From Oxytricha trifallax (lineage: Eukaryota; Ciliophora; Spirotrichea; Sporadotrichida; Oxytrichidae), in NCBI GenBank assembly GCA_000711775.1, contig ARYC01017547.1:16351-80350 (forward strand): a DNA stretch of 64,000 nt. Reading direction: 5' to 3'. Shown in pieces: positions 34,039 through 44,832 of this stretch. How positions within the stretch are numbered: position 1 is the stretch's first letter; every line of letters starts with the position of its first letter. The notes beneath the pieces are model-generated. The model did not search any database. It was not told the DNA's origin and worked only from the letters and a program-made list of their open reading frames with translations. The position numbers and the translations under genes were made by a program.

Positions 34039-35187
34039 ATGAAATCATAATTACTATTGTGTATATTCATAATATTTTAAAAATAAAGTGAAATTCATTT
34101 ATTAGAAATATAAATATAACAGAATATAAGAAATGATAAGACTAGAAGACAAGCACTTAAAACGACTGAAAACCTATGGGTGCTGGCTACGACATGGTTC
34201 ATAAACCCCTGCTTTATTCAATCAATTATAGCAAGCTATAAATAAGTTTCATTCATCCTTGGCGTACCTGCTTACAAAGTTAAGAAATACTTCAATACAT
34301 GTGCACTTCTAGATACTCAAATCGAGATAAAAAGATCAAAGAAACGATAAATACTGTCTGAAGCATTCATTCAACACGCCATTTCTGCAACAACTCTTAA
34401 AAAATAATAAGGGTTATCTCTTTAATTAAGAGCTATCGAGCTACATAGGGAGTTTCCTGAGCATACAATATCCGCTTCTTAGCTCTGGAGAATATACTAA
34501 AAACATAAGATAAAATACAAAGTGATGAAAACTTAAAAACGGATGAATACTGTATAACTCGAAAGACTTAAATTATAGCGATCAGAATGTTTTAGTAAGC
34601 TCACTTTGAAAGTAGAGCTACTCTATAAAATAATCTACATTGATGAAATCATTTTCAAACCGTTCCAGTAGAATGCCAAATCATGGGCTCTTCCTTACAG
34701 TAACTGCCAGCTAAGCAAGTATGGGACCTCTTTAAAAACTTATGCAGCAATAGTAGGCATAAGCTGGGAAAAAGGATTGGAGGGCTACATGATAAAGCCA
34801 TTCTCAATCAATGCTCATGATTGTTAGAGCTTTCTAGAGTACCTCCATGTAATAAACTCTGGCGGAGGTGTCATTATATTCTGGGACAATTTACGAGTCC
34901 ATCATACTCGTTGTGTGCAAAGCCATATTAGGAGCTATGGATGGGAGTGCATCTTCAATGCTCCCTATAGCTCAGAGTATCACTGTATTGAAGAAGTATT
35001 TTCTATAGTCAAGCACCGCTATAAAACCTAGCTCGTTTATAAGGACTTTAGCTAAAACCAAGCTAAACATCTCGAATTGATATAGAAAGCGATAGAATGT
35101 GTAGATAAACAAACAATATAAAAAATTATAGACAGACATATAAAGTAAATGTAGGAATATGTTAGCAAAATAAATTTGCACGAATGA
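34039..35187 (+). CDS. DDE transposase of element H (open frame)
   Basis: A 382-codon frame without TGA from the ATG at 34039 to the TGA at 35185-35187. A later start is possible, since the first ~30 codons are low-complexity. Features: helix-turn-helix-like ILGVPAYKVKKYFNTC (~34250), a second helical region HREFPEHTISASQLWRIYQK (~34445), then the catalytic triad motifs YIDEIIF (~34630, first D), FWDNLRVHHT (~34880, second D) and SEYHCIEEVFSIVK (~34975, E). It is a Tc1/mariner/IS630-type enzyme, distant from the A-F transposases. It needs no intron and is the only transposase in the window whose frame is open end to end. Confidence 0.85.
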
Positions 35188-35216
35188 AACTGCTTTAAAT
35201 TTTATAATAATAACAT

Positions 35217-35975
35217 TCACTCCATTTCTTCATCCCCTAAGCGTTATTTAATCTAGGAATTTTTATTGTCGTACTCATCTTCTCTCATGATGTTAGCTGG
35301 CCCGTGTCCCTCTGCCGTTTACTTAAACTTTTCAAATGTTTAAGATATCTCGTGATATTATCTCTTTTTCCTTTACGCTCGAGGCTTTGATTTAAACTTC
35401 AAAAGTGATAGGGCTTTACCTTTCGATTCTAAATCATATTATTCTAAATTAGTTTTACTTACTAGAGAAGAATGGTTCACTTTAAAGCTTTTTAAATATG
35501 TCCTCTCTTATTAAAATTTTATCCTGCTTGTCTTCTTCAGCATCTTTAATAAATCTTATCCTATTTGCATGTTTGATAAGTTCACTGACATAGTTTGGCC
35601 AGAGGGTGCCGAGAACACCGTACATATACTTTCTGTCAGGAAGCACTTGGTAATCTTCGTAATAGTTCATGAATCTCATAATCTATGTGTCTTCCTTAAT
35701 CTCTTCAAAAATCTTTTTTACCGAGAGCTCGTCATAGTAAGGCACATTAAACACCTGGACATCCGCGCTCTTGAGAAGCTCCTTGGTCCCTGAAAGGAAG
35801 TCTTTAATAAACCTAATCGAAATCAAGTGATCAGGTGGGAGGAAGTATCCCTCTAAAATAATAATAGGCAAAAATAATTACTATTATATTTCAAGAAAGT
35901 AATCCAATCTTATTTAGAGCTGAATTTATGCTGTAGCTCTCTATAATCATGCGCTATGACTTGACTGTCTACCAT
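35217..35975 (-). pseudogene. 22 kDa-like protein of element H
   Basis: The start MVDSQVIAHDYRELQHK is at 35975. A 29 nt GT-AG intron (35881-35853) splits it at phase 1, the same codon context as in TBEs, just before GYFLPP. Exon 2 has FIKDFLSG, FNVPYYDELSVKKIF and YMYGVLGTLWPNYVSEL, which align with the FLK, IPNYPEISVTNLY and FFGVLGTL motifs of the TBE 22 kDa protein. It reads to a TGA near 35440 (after SSKQNQFRII); family-like sequence continues to TGA 35219-35217. It converges on the transposase with ~30 bp between stops. Confidence 0.8.
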
Positions 35976-37020
35976 TCTAAAGTAAGTTTAAATAATAGAT
36001 TAAGTTAATAGTGATTTTAAATACAGTTCTGGTATATAAATTTGAATCATGAGCCAGCTAATCAAAATAAGGTTATAATTCAATAATTAATAGGAAATTA
36101 TGTACTGACCAGAAATATTAAATAAATTTAATAAATACATTTGTAATTATAGTTTTTAATTATTTAATTAAGCTTAAATTAGTGAAGTTTGAGTAAGCTT
36201 ACAAAATTTAAAATTCACATTTAGTATAATTGCCTTATATTTTATTGCTATACTGGTTTTTTAACACTCATATTCATAGATACTTTATTTTGCTTTTTAA
36301 AAGTCAGAAATTTCTTTTTTATAAATACATTTGGTATATTCATTTTTTTGTGTTAAAAGACTCCCCATTAAAACAGAAAATGTACTTTTTACTTTAATGT
36401 AATGATTTAAATAATATTGATAAAGTTTGGGTTATCTCAAAGAAAACTAAGATATAGTATTAGTTATTTTATTATCTTTAGAGTTTAATTTATTAAAAAT
36501 GACTCCCATATTTTATAACACTTGTATTAAATAAAAGCTGGCAAAATTTCATCAAACTTATCCTAGAAGTATAATTAGTTGAATATATTACAATAAGAAC
36601 TTTAGTAAGAAATGTAGTTGGTATTGAGCTAAACTTTTTATTAAGTAAATTTGGAGGTTATTAACACGATTGTGCCACTATCAAAAACCTTTAGTTTGAC
36701 AAGTAATATTATAGCCATTAAAAATAAATATAATTAAACAATTTAATAAATTATAGAATTATAATGGGAATAATTTAAAAATGAATTCGCTCCATGTCCC
36801 ATCTCTCACAAGTTAAGATAAATTCAGAAATAAATTGAAATCAAAATTACATAGTTATATACTGGAACATTACAAAAAGGGAACATTTTGCTCATTTTAA
36901 GGGAAAGAAAATTACAATTTGCTCATTTTAAATATTCAATTCTCTAACCTGCGTGAACCTATAAGATCTCAACCCTAAAATTATAGAAAGAGTAATAGTT
37001 ATTATAATTTCAGTACTAGG

Positions 37021-38004
37021 ATGCTAGGGAAGAGAAATAAGCTGCCAATAGTGGATGACACAGAGAGGATAGATTGCAACTACTGCGATAAATCTTATGA
37101 AACGTCCAACTCTTTGAGGTCACATAGGCATAAAAAGCATAAGGAGGAGCACAAAATGACAAGAGATTGGGAAAAGTAGATGATGACCACCTGTATTTTC
37201 TGCAAGAAATGATTTAGCAGAAGCTATAATTGCACTCGCCATATCAAAACTTGCAAATCTAAACCAGTTGATACTAACATAATCAAGGAAAAGATTAAAA
37301 AACAGAAAAAGAATGGAATTTACAAGGGAGATTTGATAGTCAAAATCAGAATATACAAGAACTATGAACTTATTGCGATTAAGAAAAGACTGCGAATAAT
37401 CACAAATAAAATATTCACTAGCCCAGTAGTTTTCGGGGGAGATATCAAGGACTTGAAAATGTGGTAGGACATTGCTTAGGAGTGTTACAGCGGTATGGAA
37501 GATTGTATGATGTTGTAATGATGGACCTTCTGGAAATTAAAGCAGAGTTACCTTACGATACTGTTTCTGATTAGGAGTTCCTGAACATGCCTATCCATCT
37601 TGTGTAAGAGAGAGGAATTCTCATTATTTGGGTGGTCAACTAGAAACGGGAGCTGGCCCAAAAGTTCATTAAGAAGCATGGTTATGAGGAAGTCGATGAA
37701 GGCATGTGGCTGAAGTTGACTAAAACAGGCAAAATTCACTGTGGTTGGGGCTTTTACACAGCACATTGCTTCGAGAAATTCATAATAGCAAAGAAGGGTA
37801 ATGTTGATGACATAGTATCTTATCACAGGGCAGAAAATGTTATTGTAGCTCCAGTTCGAGAGCATTCCTAAAAGCCAGGAGATTTATGGTTTCGTATAGA
37901 AGATATGCCCCGATAAGAGAAACCTTGAAATCTTTGCCAAACCTCACAATGTCAGATAGGGCTGGACATCTTTTGGGAACGAGTTGCCCCAATAGTTACA
38001 ATGA
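37021..38004 (+). pseudogene. Zinc finger-MT-A70 adenine methyltransferase-like protein of element H
   Basis: MT-A70 proteins (METTL3/METTL14, IME4, ciliate MTA types) methylate adenine N6 in RNA or DNA. ATG at 37021 opens MLGKRNKLPIVDD, then two C2H2-type fingers (CNYCDKSY...HRHKKH; CIFCKK...HIKTC). The methyltransferase region is clear: VVMMD (~37510), ELPYDTVSDQEFLNMPI (~37545), GILIIWVVNQKRELAQKF (~37612), WLKLTKTGKIHCG (~37710), DIVSYHRAENVIVAPVRE (~37810), SQKPG, LEIFAKPHNVRQGW (~37925) and GNELP. The DPPW catalytic motif is replaced by DLLE. There is a TGA at codon 64 (37210-37212) and frameshifts near 37480 and 37910, so it is a pseudogene. Confidence 0.88.
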
Positions 38005-38510
38005 ACTAATTTATACCTTCTTGTATATATAAGTATTTGTCTTATTAATAATAATCTTTCAATTAAAAAAAAATATTTCATGATTCTTTATTTTTAAAAT
38101 TAATAATTTTAAATCATATTCACAAGTCTTAAAAGCATTAAGTGAAAAAAATATAATATCTACTGAGTTGAATTATGCCTTTATTATTAAATATATTTGT
38201 TACAATATAATTTTTTCTATGTATTTAGTTAAACTTTCATGATCTTTTTCAATAAATTGAAGAAAAAAAAGAGTTCTAAACATATAAATTAATAATAAAA
38301 ACTCAGGAAAATGATTAATTTTTCCGTAAAGTAAATCACTTTTAATTTTAGTAAAAGATTTAGAAAGTTAAGCATGACATTTAATTTAAATATTTTTCCT
38401 ATATTTGCTAGAAGTTGTCTCTTTGCTGCTTCGATGGGCCCAACAAAATTGAAATTTAAGTAAGCTCCTCTGCATTTCTGCATTATATTTAGATGAAAAC
38501 TAACTAAAAA
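38005..38510. other. AT-rich; one possible minus-strand frame
   Basis: Mostly AT-rich. At 38380-38480 the minus strand reads MQKCRGAYLNFNFVGPIEAA and continues KRQLLANIGK, which looks more protein-like than its surroundings, but it has no recognised family. Confidence 0.25.
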
Positions 38511-38514
38511 ACCT

Positions 38515-38705
38515 CATTAGTGAGCAGTCATACATATGTTGTAAAGGTCGGTAAGTTGGAGGCTAGAGATTCTTAGTAGATGGCAACCGAACCAAAATTT
38601 GTGATAGGGGGTTCAAAAGAGTGTCCTCCAGCTGCATGTAGGGGTGGCCACTCCTTCGTTGCCTGGTCACTGATCAAACAAATGTATTATTGTTATGTTG
38701 TGAAT
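38515..38705 (-). other. GC-richer coding island, probably minus strand
   Basis: This ~190 bp island stands out from AT-rich flanks. The minus strand reads SDQATKEWPPLHAAGGHSFE then PPITNFGSVAIYQESLAS to a TGA. The plus strand is also open (ATEPKFVIGGSKECPPAACR). I favour the minus strand. The family is unknown. An isolated island like this is what a short macronuclear-destined segment would look like. Confidence 0.4.
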
Positions 38706-38796
38706 TAAAACTAATGAGGTATATTTAAGATATTTAAAAATTTTAAAATTCTAAAGTATTTAATAAGTCAAATTTATGCTAAAATATAATTTAAAT

Positions 38797-40098
38797 CAAA
38801 ACCCCAAAACCCCAAAACCCCTTCATGAGTTTTATAAGTGTTTTTATTGATGAGGGTAATGTTGGGGATTAGGGTTTTTTTTTATTAGGAAGCATCATTT
38901 TCACTAGTTATGAAAATATGAAAGTTTGATATTATTATTATTTTTATAATCTACCAAAATGTTCTCATAATTATATACTTGTAATAGCATTTTTATTTGA
39001 AAAGGATTAATATGAGTGACATTTTTTTAAATTTTACATTGTTTTCAAAAGCTTTCAGTTAAACTGATTGCTTTTTATGAAAATTGACGACTGCATCATT
39101 ATAAAAAATTGACATCTATACACAATTATTTTTGAAGTTTTTCATAAAAATATAATCAATGACAATTCAATGTTTCAATTTCTTTTTAACTGCGTCCTTT
39201 AAAAAATATTCTCAATAAATACAAAAATGTTTCATAAAATAAGAAAAATTTAAATGAAATATAAGTATAAAATGAGAGGTTTTAAGGTGATTGATAGCAA
39301 CATTCTTATAATATTTTTGATCAAGAAGTATTATAAATGGAAATCAATCTTAAAACTTTGTTTTTAAATTTTCATTAATTTTCTAATACCTATTAAATAT
39401 GGGTATATTATAGGAGGTCAACCCTCTATAGAGAAATTGGGAAAGTTAGTGAAAACTGTAACAAGTTTCAGAGATTGATTTCCATTTTTATCAATTTAGT
39501 TCCATTAAATTAGTAATAAATTTGTTTAAATTTAATTAGTATTGGTACCAAATTAACTTAATTTTAATTGGTACCATTTTAATAGTACCAAAACTTAATT
39601 AGTACCTAGTTTTAATCTAATGAGGTTTTAATGGAAAAGTTCCAATTTGGTTCAAAACTTTATTGGTACCATGTACTAGATTATTTTAACTATATTATTA
39701 CCAAAGTTCTTTAAAAAATGGAGTCTCAAGAAATTACAAGAATCTGTTAACTATCTGGCTGGCTTAAGCCCCAGTATTAATTTCCTATAAGCATTAAATG
39801 ATAATAATAATAATAAGAAACTGTTTTTATAAAATTTAGATAGTTTAAGTATATAAGTAAAGCAAACAACCAATACAATTTCATATAAAATTTCTTAGTG
39901 GATTTATTTCTACATAGCAAAAAACATAGATGTAGAGATGATTAAATATGAAGGAATGAAAATCTCAACCATGAAAATTGAAAATAAAAATGAATCTAAC
40001 ATTGAAAATGAAATTAATCAAAAAGAAACCCTAATCCTCAACATTACCCTCATCAATCAAAACACTTATAAAACTCATGAAGGGGTTTTGGGGTTTTG
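38797..40098 (+). mobile_element. Element I: 1.3 kb internally deleted TBE derivative
   Basis: Left end CAAAACCCC followed by two further AAAACCCC repeats (three in all); right end two repeats. The ~80 bp inverted repeats continue ttcatgagttttataagtg. The AAT target duplications match (38794-38796, 40099-40101). Inside, 39400-39690 matches the TBE segment between the 22 kDa and kinase genes, including its GGTACC motifs, and 39757-39800 is the reverse complement of a stretch in TBE F. No gene survives, so it is non-autonomous. Confidence 0.88.
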
Positions 40099-40101
40099 AA
40101 T

Positions 40102-41746
40102 GTTTGAGTTTAAAGTTTATTCTTAGTGGATCGCGAGTCAATAAAGATCGACTGATTCAGAAGGAAAAAAATATAATACTAACTTGAGATTTATGATTGA
40201 GTTAAGTTCATTTATGAAAAATATATTCGAAAGATGGGAGAGTTTCCTGGCAGGAGAAAATTTTTTCTGGCAATTAATTTTATAACATATAAATACATAA
40301 ATATATTTGTGAAAAAAATTAAACATTTAACTAATATCTCTTAACATAAAAATTTAAAAGAGGATAAATTAGACATTCTTTAAATATAAAATATAATATG
40401 AAAACTAACTTATATATTTTCATTGGATAATTTCATCATATTTAAATAAGATTAAAATATAATTTTTTTTCATTAATAAATATTAAGATGCCGAAAATAG
40501 GATATACTAATAAAAAAAAAAATTTATTAAATAGATTTAAATAAATTAAATAAATAATCGATTAAATTACAGAGTCATAAAAAAATCTCATATGTTTTTT
40601 AATCAAGAAACATATCTTCAGAATAAAATTCAAAGAAATTATTACTTAACAGGAACTCTTCCGAAATAATTTCTTTTGTATCATAAGATTGGGCATGAAA
40701 CTTCCCCATAATTTATGTAAAAAAAAGAAATATAAAAATTAGGAAAGGGTTGAGAACAGATGTGGGGAAGAATATGGATCTCAATTAAATGAGAGAGCTG
40801 AGATTACCTTCAATATTTTAATGTATGTATATATTTTTTAGGGGATGTTTCATGAACAAGAAGAAGTTTCCTGTATATTTTTAAATGTAATATTAATTTT
40901 TATAAAATATCAAAAATTGTAAATTTATACCTATTAAATAATTCTAGGAAATTGAGGTATGAAATAAAGAGTAGAGTACCTGCAGTTTAGTTAACAACTA
41001 TATATTTGATAACACTTGGAATCATCTAAAATATTTATGAAATTGTATATAGTGGGTCAAACTAGACTAAAATATCTAAAAGGTCTAAGATTATCTGGTA
41101 TTCAGAAGAAATAAAATAGTTCTAGGAAGATACTTAGAAACAAATCTACTTTAGATATTGACTAATTAATTAATAAATTAAGTATAATTTTAGTAATGAG
41201 TAGTCGTTATAAAATTAAGTTAATAAGAATAAAAATATTAGTTCAAATAGTGTAGGAAAATTCCCCCTCACCTTTTTTTCCTAATTAATAACCAAAAAAG
41301 TATTTATTCATAATTTCATATGTTCAAGAATACATAAAGATATATTAAATTTTCTCAAATAGATTTATTTTTTCAAAATTAATTATAAAGTTTACAACTA
41401 AAAATACAGTTTTTATGTAAAATGTGCTACATACTCATGAAGTTAATTTTTAAATGTAATTTTTTTAAAAACAAAATCCCTAAATAACAATTTTTAAAAA
41501 AATATTTCTAAATTTAAATGGCATAAAACTTAAATTAAAAAGATAGATTAAAATTAATCTATAATTATTCAATTAATTATAGTTGCAAGGATATTTTACA
41601 ATATATAATTGTTAAGCTTTACCTATATAATGTTTATTTTTAAATTAAAAATAGTGCTCAAATAAAATAGATTGAATTATTTTTATTTATAATTTCATAA
41701 TTTATTTTTATTAAATTATTGTTATCATTATTAGGGGGCTAGGTTT
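40102..41746. other. AT-rich, no gene seen
   Basis: AT-rich intergenic or germline-limited DNA without recognisable genes. Slightly higher complexity near 40600-41120, still without a coherent frame. Confidence 0.5.
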
Positions 41747-41942
41747 GTGACTTTTTTTTCACAAAAAAACATCGAAATCCTTACTAAATCTGTGAATGAT
41801 CAATTTTTACCCTTTTGATAAATTTAACTTCCTATCCCCATAAAACATATCAAATTTTATTGAAATTTACAGCCATCTTCTGAATAGAACTGATTCATGA
41901 CATCCTGATCATATGACAGTGATATATTAATTTAAAAATTAT

Positions 41943-41980
<38 letters not shown>

Positions 41981-42858
41981 GATCACATTGAGGTCTCTGG
42001 GGACCCCCGATCAAAAATATGTTTAATATATGTAAGGGTCAAGCCCTTTTAAATTAAGTGTTCAGGTATTTGAACAGTTGTCGTCTCCTGTCTATTTCAT
42101 CAATTAGTAGTGTAATAAAAATTATATTAAATTAAAAAAGTAATCTACTTCTGGGAAACATAATTAATAAAAGTAAAATAATTAAAATTGTTCATTATAA
42201 AATAATATTATTGTAGGAATACATTTGATTTGAGAAAATAAATTAATATTAAATAAATAAGGATTAAAATTTGTGGCAGTTAGCTTTGGTAAAGTATGCA
42301 ATATGGGAACTTGTTAGATAAAAATTCATAATCAGCTTGACCTTACTATTGGCGATACCTCTCTAAAACATCCCTTAAAGCGAGATAATTCACCTTGAAT
42401 ATTGAGTGATTTGTTTTGTTTAATTTATTTCCAATATTCAAGGGTGAAATTATCTCGCTTAAGGGGATGTTTTAGAGAGGTATCGCCAATAGTAAGGTCA
42501 AGCTGATTATGAATTTTTTATCTAACAAGTTCCCATATTGCATACTTTACCAAAGCTAACTGCCACAAATTTTAATCCTTATTTATTTAATATTAATTTA
42601 TTTTCTCAAATCAAATGTATTCCTACAATAATATTATTTTATAATGAACAATTTTAATTATTTTACTTTTATTAATTATGTTTCCCAGAAGTAGATTACT
42701 TTTTTAATTTAATATAATTTTTATTACACTACTAATTGATGAAATAGACAGGAGACGACAACTGTTCAAATACCTGAACACTTAATTTAAAAGGGCTTGA
42801 CCCTTACATATATTAAACATATTTTTGATCGGGGGTCCCCAGAGACCTCAATGTGATC

Positions 42859-42893
<35 letters not shown>

Positions 42894-43089
42894 ATAATTT
42901 TTAAATTAATATATCACTGTCATATGATCAGGATGTCATGAATCAGTTCTATTCAGAAGATGGCTGTAAATTTCAATAAAATTTGATATGTTTTATGGGG
43001 ATAGGAAGTTAAATTTATCAAAAGGGTAAAAATTGATCATTCACAGATTTAGTAAGGATTTCGATGTTTTTTTGTGAAAAAAAAGTCAC
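41747..43089. repeat. 1.34 kb near-perfect palindrome P5 with P1-family core
   Basis: The arms 41747-42398 and 42432-43089 are almost exact reverse complements (tips GTGACTTTTTTTTCACAAAA) around a ~33 bp loop. The inner ~200 bp of each arm matches foldback P1 (ttgtaggaatacatttgatt, gtggcagttagctttgg, gcttgaccttactattggcg, gcgagataatt). The outer ~450 bp is extra and contains an (AAT)n microsatellite on each side (41943-41980, 42861-42890). Identity between arms over 650 bp implies recent origin or ongoing correction. Confidence 0.93.
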
Positions 43090-44317
43090 AGACATAGAAG
43101 CACTCTATTATCATCAATGTAATTAAGGATATTTTTTTTGGGTATTTATTCTCCGCTATTATAAATTTGATTTTAAATATACCTAATTTAAATATAATTA
43201 ACTTAGTAATTTAATTTTCAAATTAAAATTATTGATAAATTAATCATATTTGTTTAAATAAAAATAATTAACAAAAAATTACCAAAATTTCAAAAGATAT
43301 TGTTTCGGTAAATTTTAATCAATATTATTTATATCAAATTATATAACAATATATTGATGAAAATTGGACATTTTTTTAATATATTTTTTTTTAATTTTTA
43401 ATAGCAATTGATTTTAGTTAAGAATAAATTGCAATTATTAATTCATTAATCAGTTTTATAACATACTATGAAATTAATCCAAGCTAAATAAATACTTAAA
43501 TGCTAGTACTGATAGCTTTAGTTTCAATAAATTCAAATTTAATGCTTCTTTGCTTATAATTGATTAAGTTGATTTAGCTAAGATTTTCTGAAAAATATTA
43601 TTACTATTATTTGTATTTAAAATAATAAAATTTATACATTTGAATTTAAAGGTTCTTAATTATTTCTTTTAATAATATTTCAAAGTTCTATAATTCAAAT
43701 AATACTAAATAAATTTGAATCTTTCTTATTTTTTATTTGAATCTTTCTTTTTCGAGTTCGAATAAACTGAATATATTCAATGATAAAAAAATAAATTATT
43801 TTAAATTTTATAAAATTAAAAATATGTTCTTAAACATTTTAGATTGTGCTAAAAATAAACCAAATTAGTTATAAAAAAAAATCTCATAAGAGTAAATCGA
43901 TATGTTATTTTATTAATTTGGCATTATATTTAATTTCTAATTACCTTCTAATTTGTTAATCAACTAATAAATTATTATTAGATTAAAAATTTTAAAATAA
44001 AAAATTTGTCAATAATTGTATTTACAAAAAAATATGATACTCATTCAGAACTGATATGAAAAAAAAATCTAAAATAAGAAATTTAATCTAGCTAAAATTG
44101 AAAACATGTCATATTTTATGATCATACATACCTATTGCTTTTGAATAAGAGAGCGGGACTTTCAGTTTTAATTTCTCTTAATATCGTTTTAATATATATT
44201 AGTAACTAAATCTTCATTATATTAATTAAATTAATTTTTTTTATTTTATGAATAACATTAAATTTAATTAAAAAAATTTAAATTGATAATATATGATAGT
44301 ACACTGTGTATCTGAGT
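43090..44317. other. AT-rich, no gene seen
   Basis: AT-rich; nothing recognisable. Confidence 0.5.
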
Positions 44318-44749
44318 AAAACCCCAAAAATTATTTCGTTATATTATAGTTTTATAAATTATTTAAACATTGAATATTATAGTATACTTAAAAAGATTAC
44401 AATAGGATTCTAATGAGAATATTTTCATAATTTAAATTTTTATTAAATGCTAGCAATTAAAGCGAGTTAGAAAAAGGATAATTTACAATATATAATACAA
44501 TGTAATAATATAAGTAGAGTATTACATTTAATTTGAAAATTTTGCAAAATAAATGTTATTATATTAAAATAATAGTGGCAGTGGTAGTGAATCGCATAAG
44601 GAAAGAGAAATTATAAAAGAGATTTAAATTTAATTATAGATCTCTATATATAATTATCACTTTTATTAATTACACATATATACATAATAATAGGGGCCAT
44701 TAATTATTAAATATGGCATTATTTTTAGAATATTTACCTACCTTATTTT

Positions 44750-44832
44750 TTCACCTTTAAGTTCAATATTGCGGTGCCACAGATTATATTGCTCTGAACT
44801 GTTTTCAAGGTACCCATTTCCAACGACTGAAT
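44750..44832 (-). other. Short coding-like island
   Basis: The minus strand reads SVVGNGYLENSSEQYNLWHR then NIELKGEK, unusually protein-like for this AT-rich zone. No family recognised; it could be chance. Confidence 0.25.

Larger units (their letters stand above)
34039..38004 (+). mobile_element. TBE-like element H carrying a zinc finger-MT-A70 gene
   Basis: Gene order is transposase (+), 22 kDa-like (-, with the conserved-position intron), zinc finger-enzyme (+), exactly the TBE plan. The third gene ends in an MT-A70 methyltransferase domain and not a kinase. No CAAAACCCC ends are visible: the DNA before 34039 and after 38004 shows no telomeric tract, so the borders given are gene limits only. 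The ends may be lost or may not be telomeric in this family. Confidence 0.75.

Noticed and set aside
34972-35220. Minus-strand frame opposite the H transposase
   Set aside because: Hydrophobic antisense of the DDE region; the plus strand carries the D-D-E motifs.
37548-37865. Minus-strand frame of 105 codons
   Set aside because: Antisense of the MT-A70 domain of element H, which is clearly coded on the plus strand.
38797-38821. C4A4 repeats read as a true chromosome end (telomere)
   Set aside because: Too short and flanked by DNA on both sides with a matching AAT duplication; they are transposon termini.
41943-41980. (AAT)n microsatellite as a possible CRISPR-like or regulatory repeat
   Set aside because: A simple trinucleotide run mirrored in the opposite palindrome arm, with no spacers; CRISPR arrays are not expected in a ciliate nucleus.
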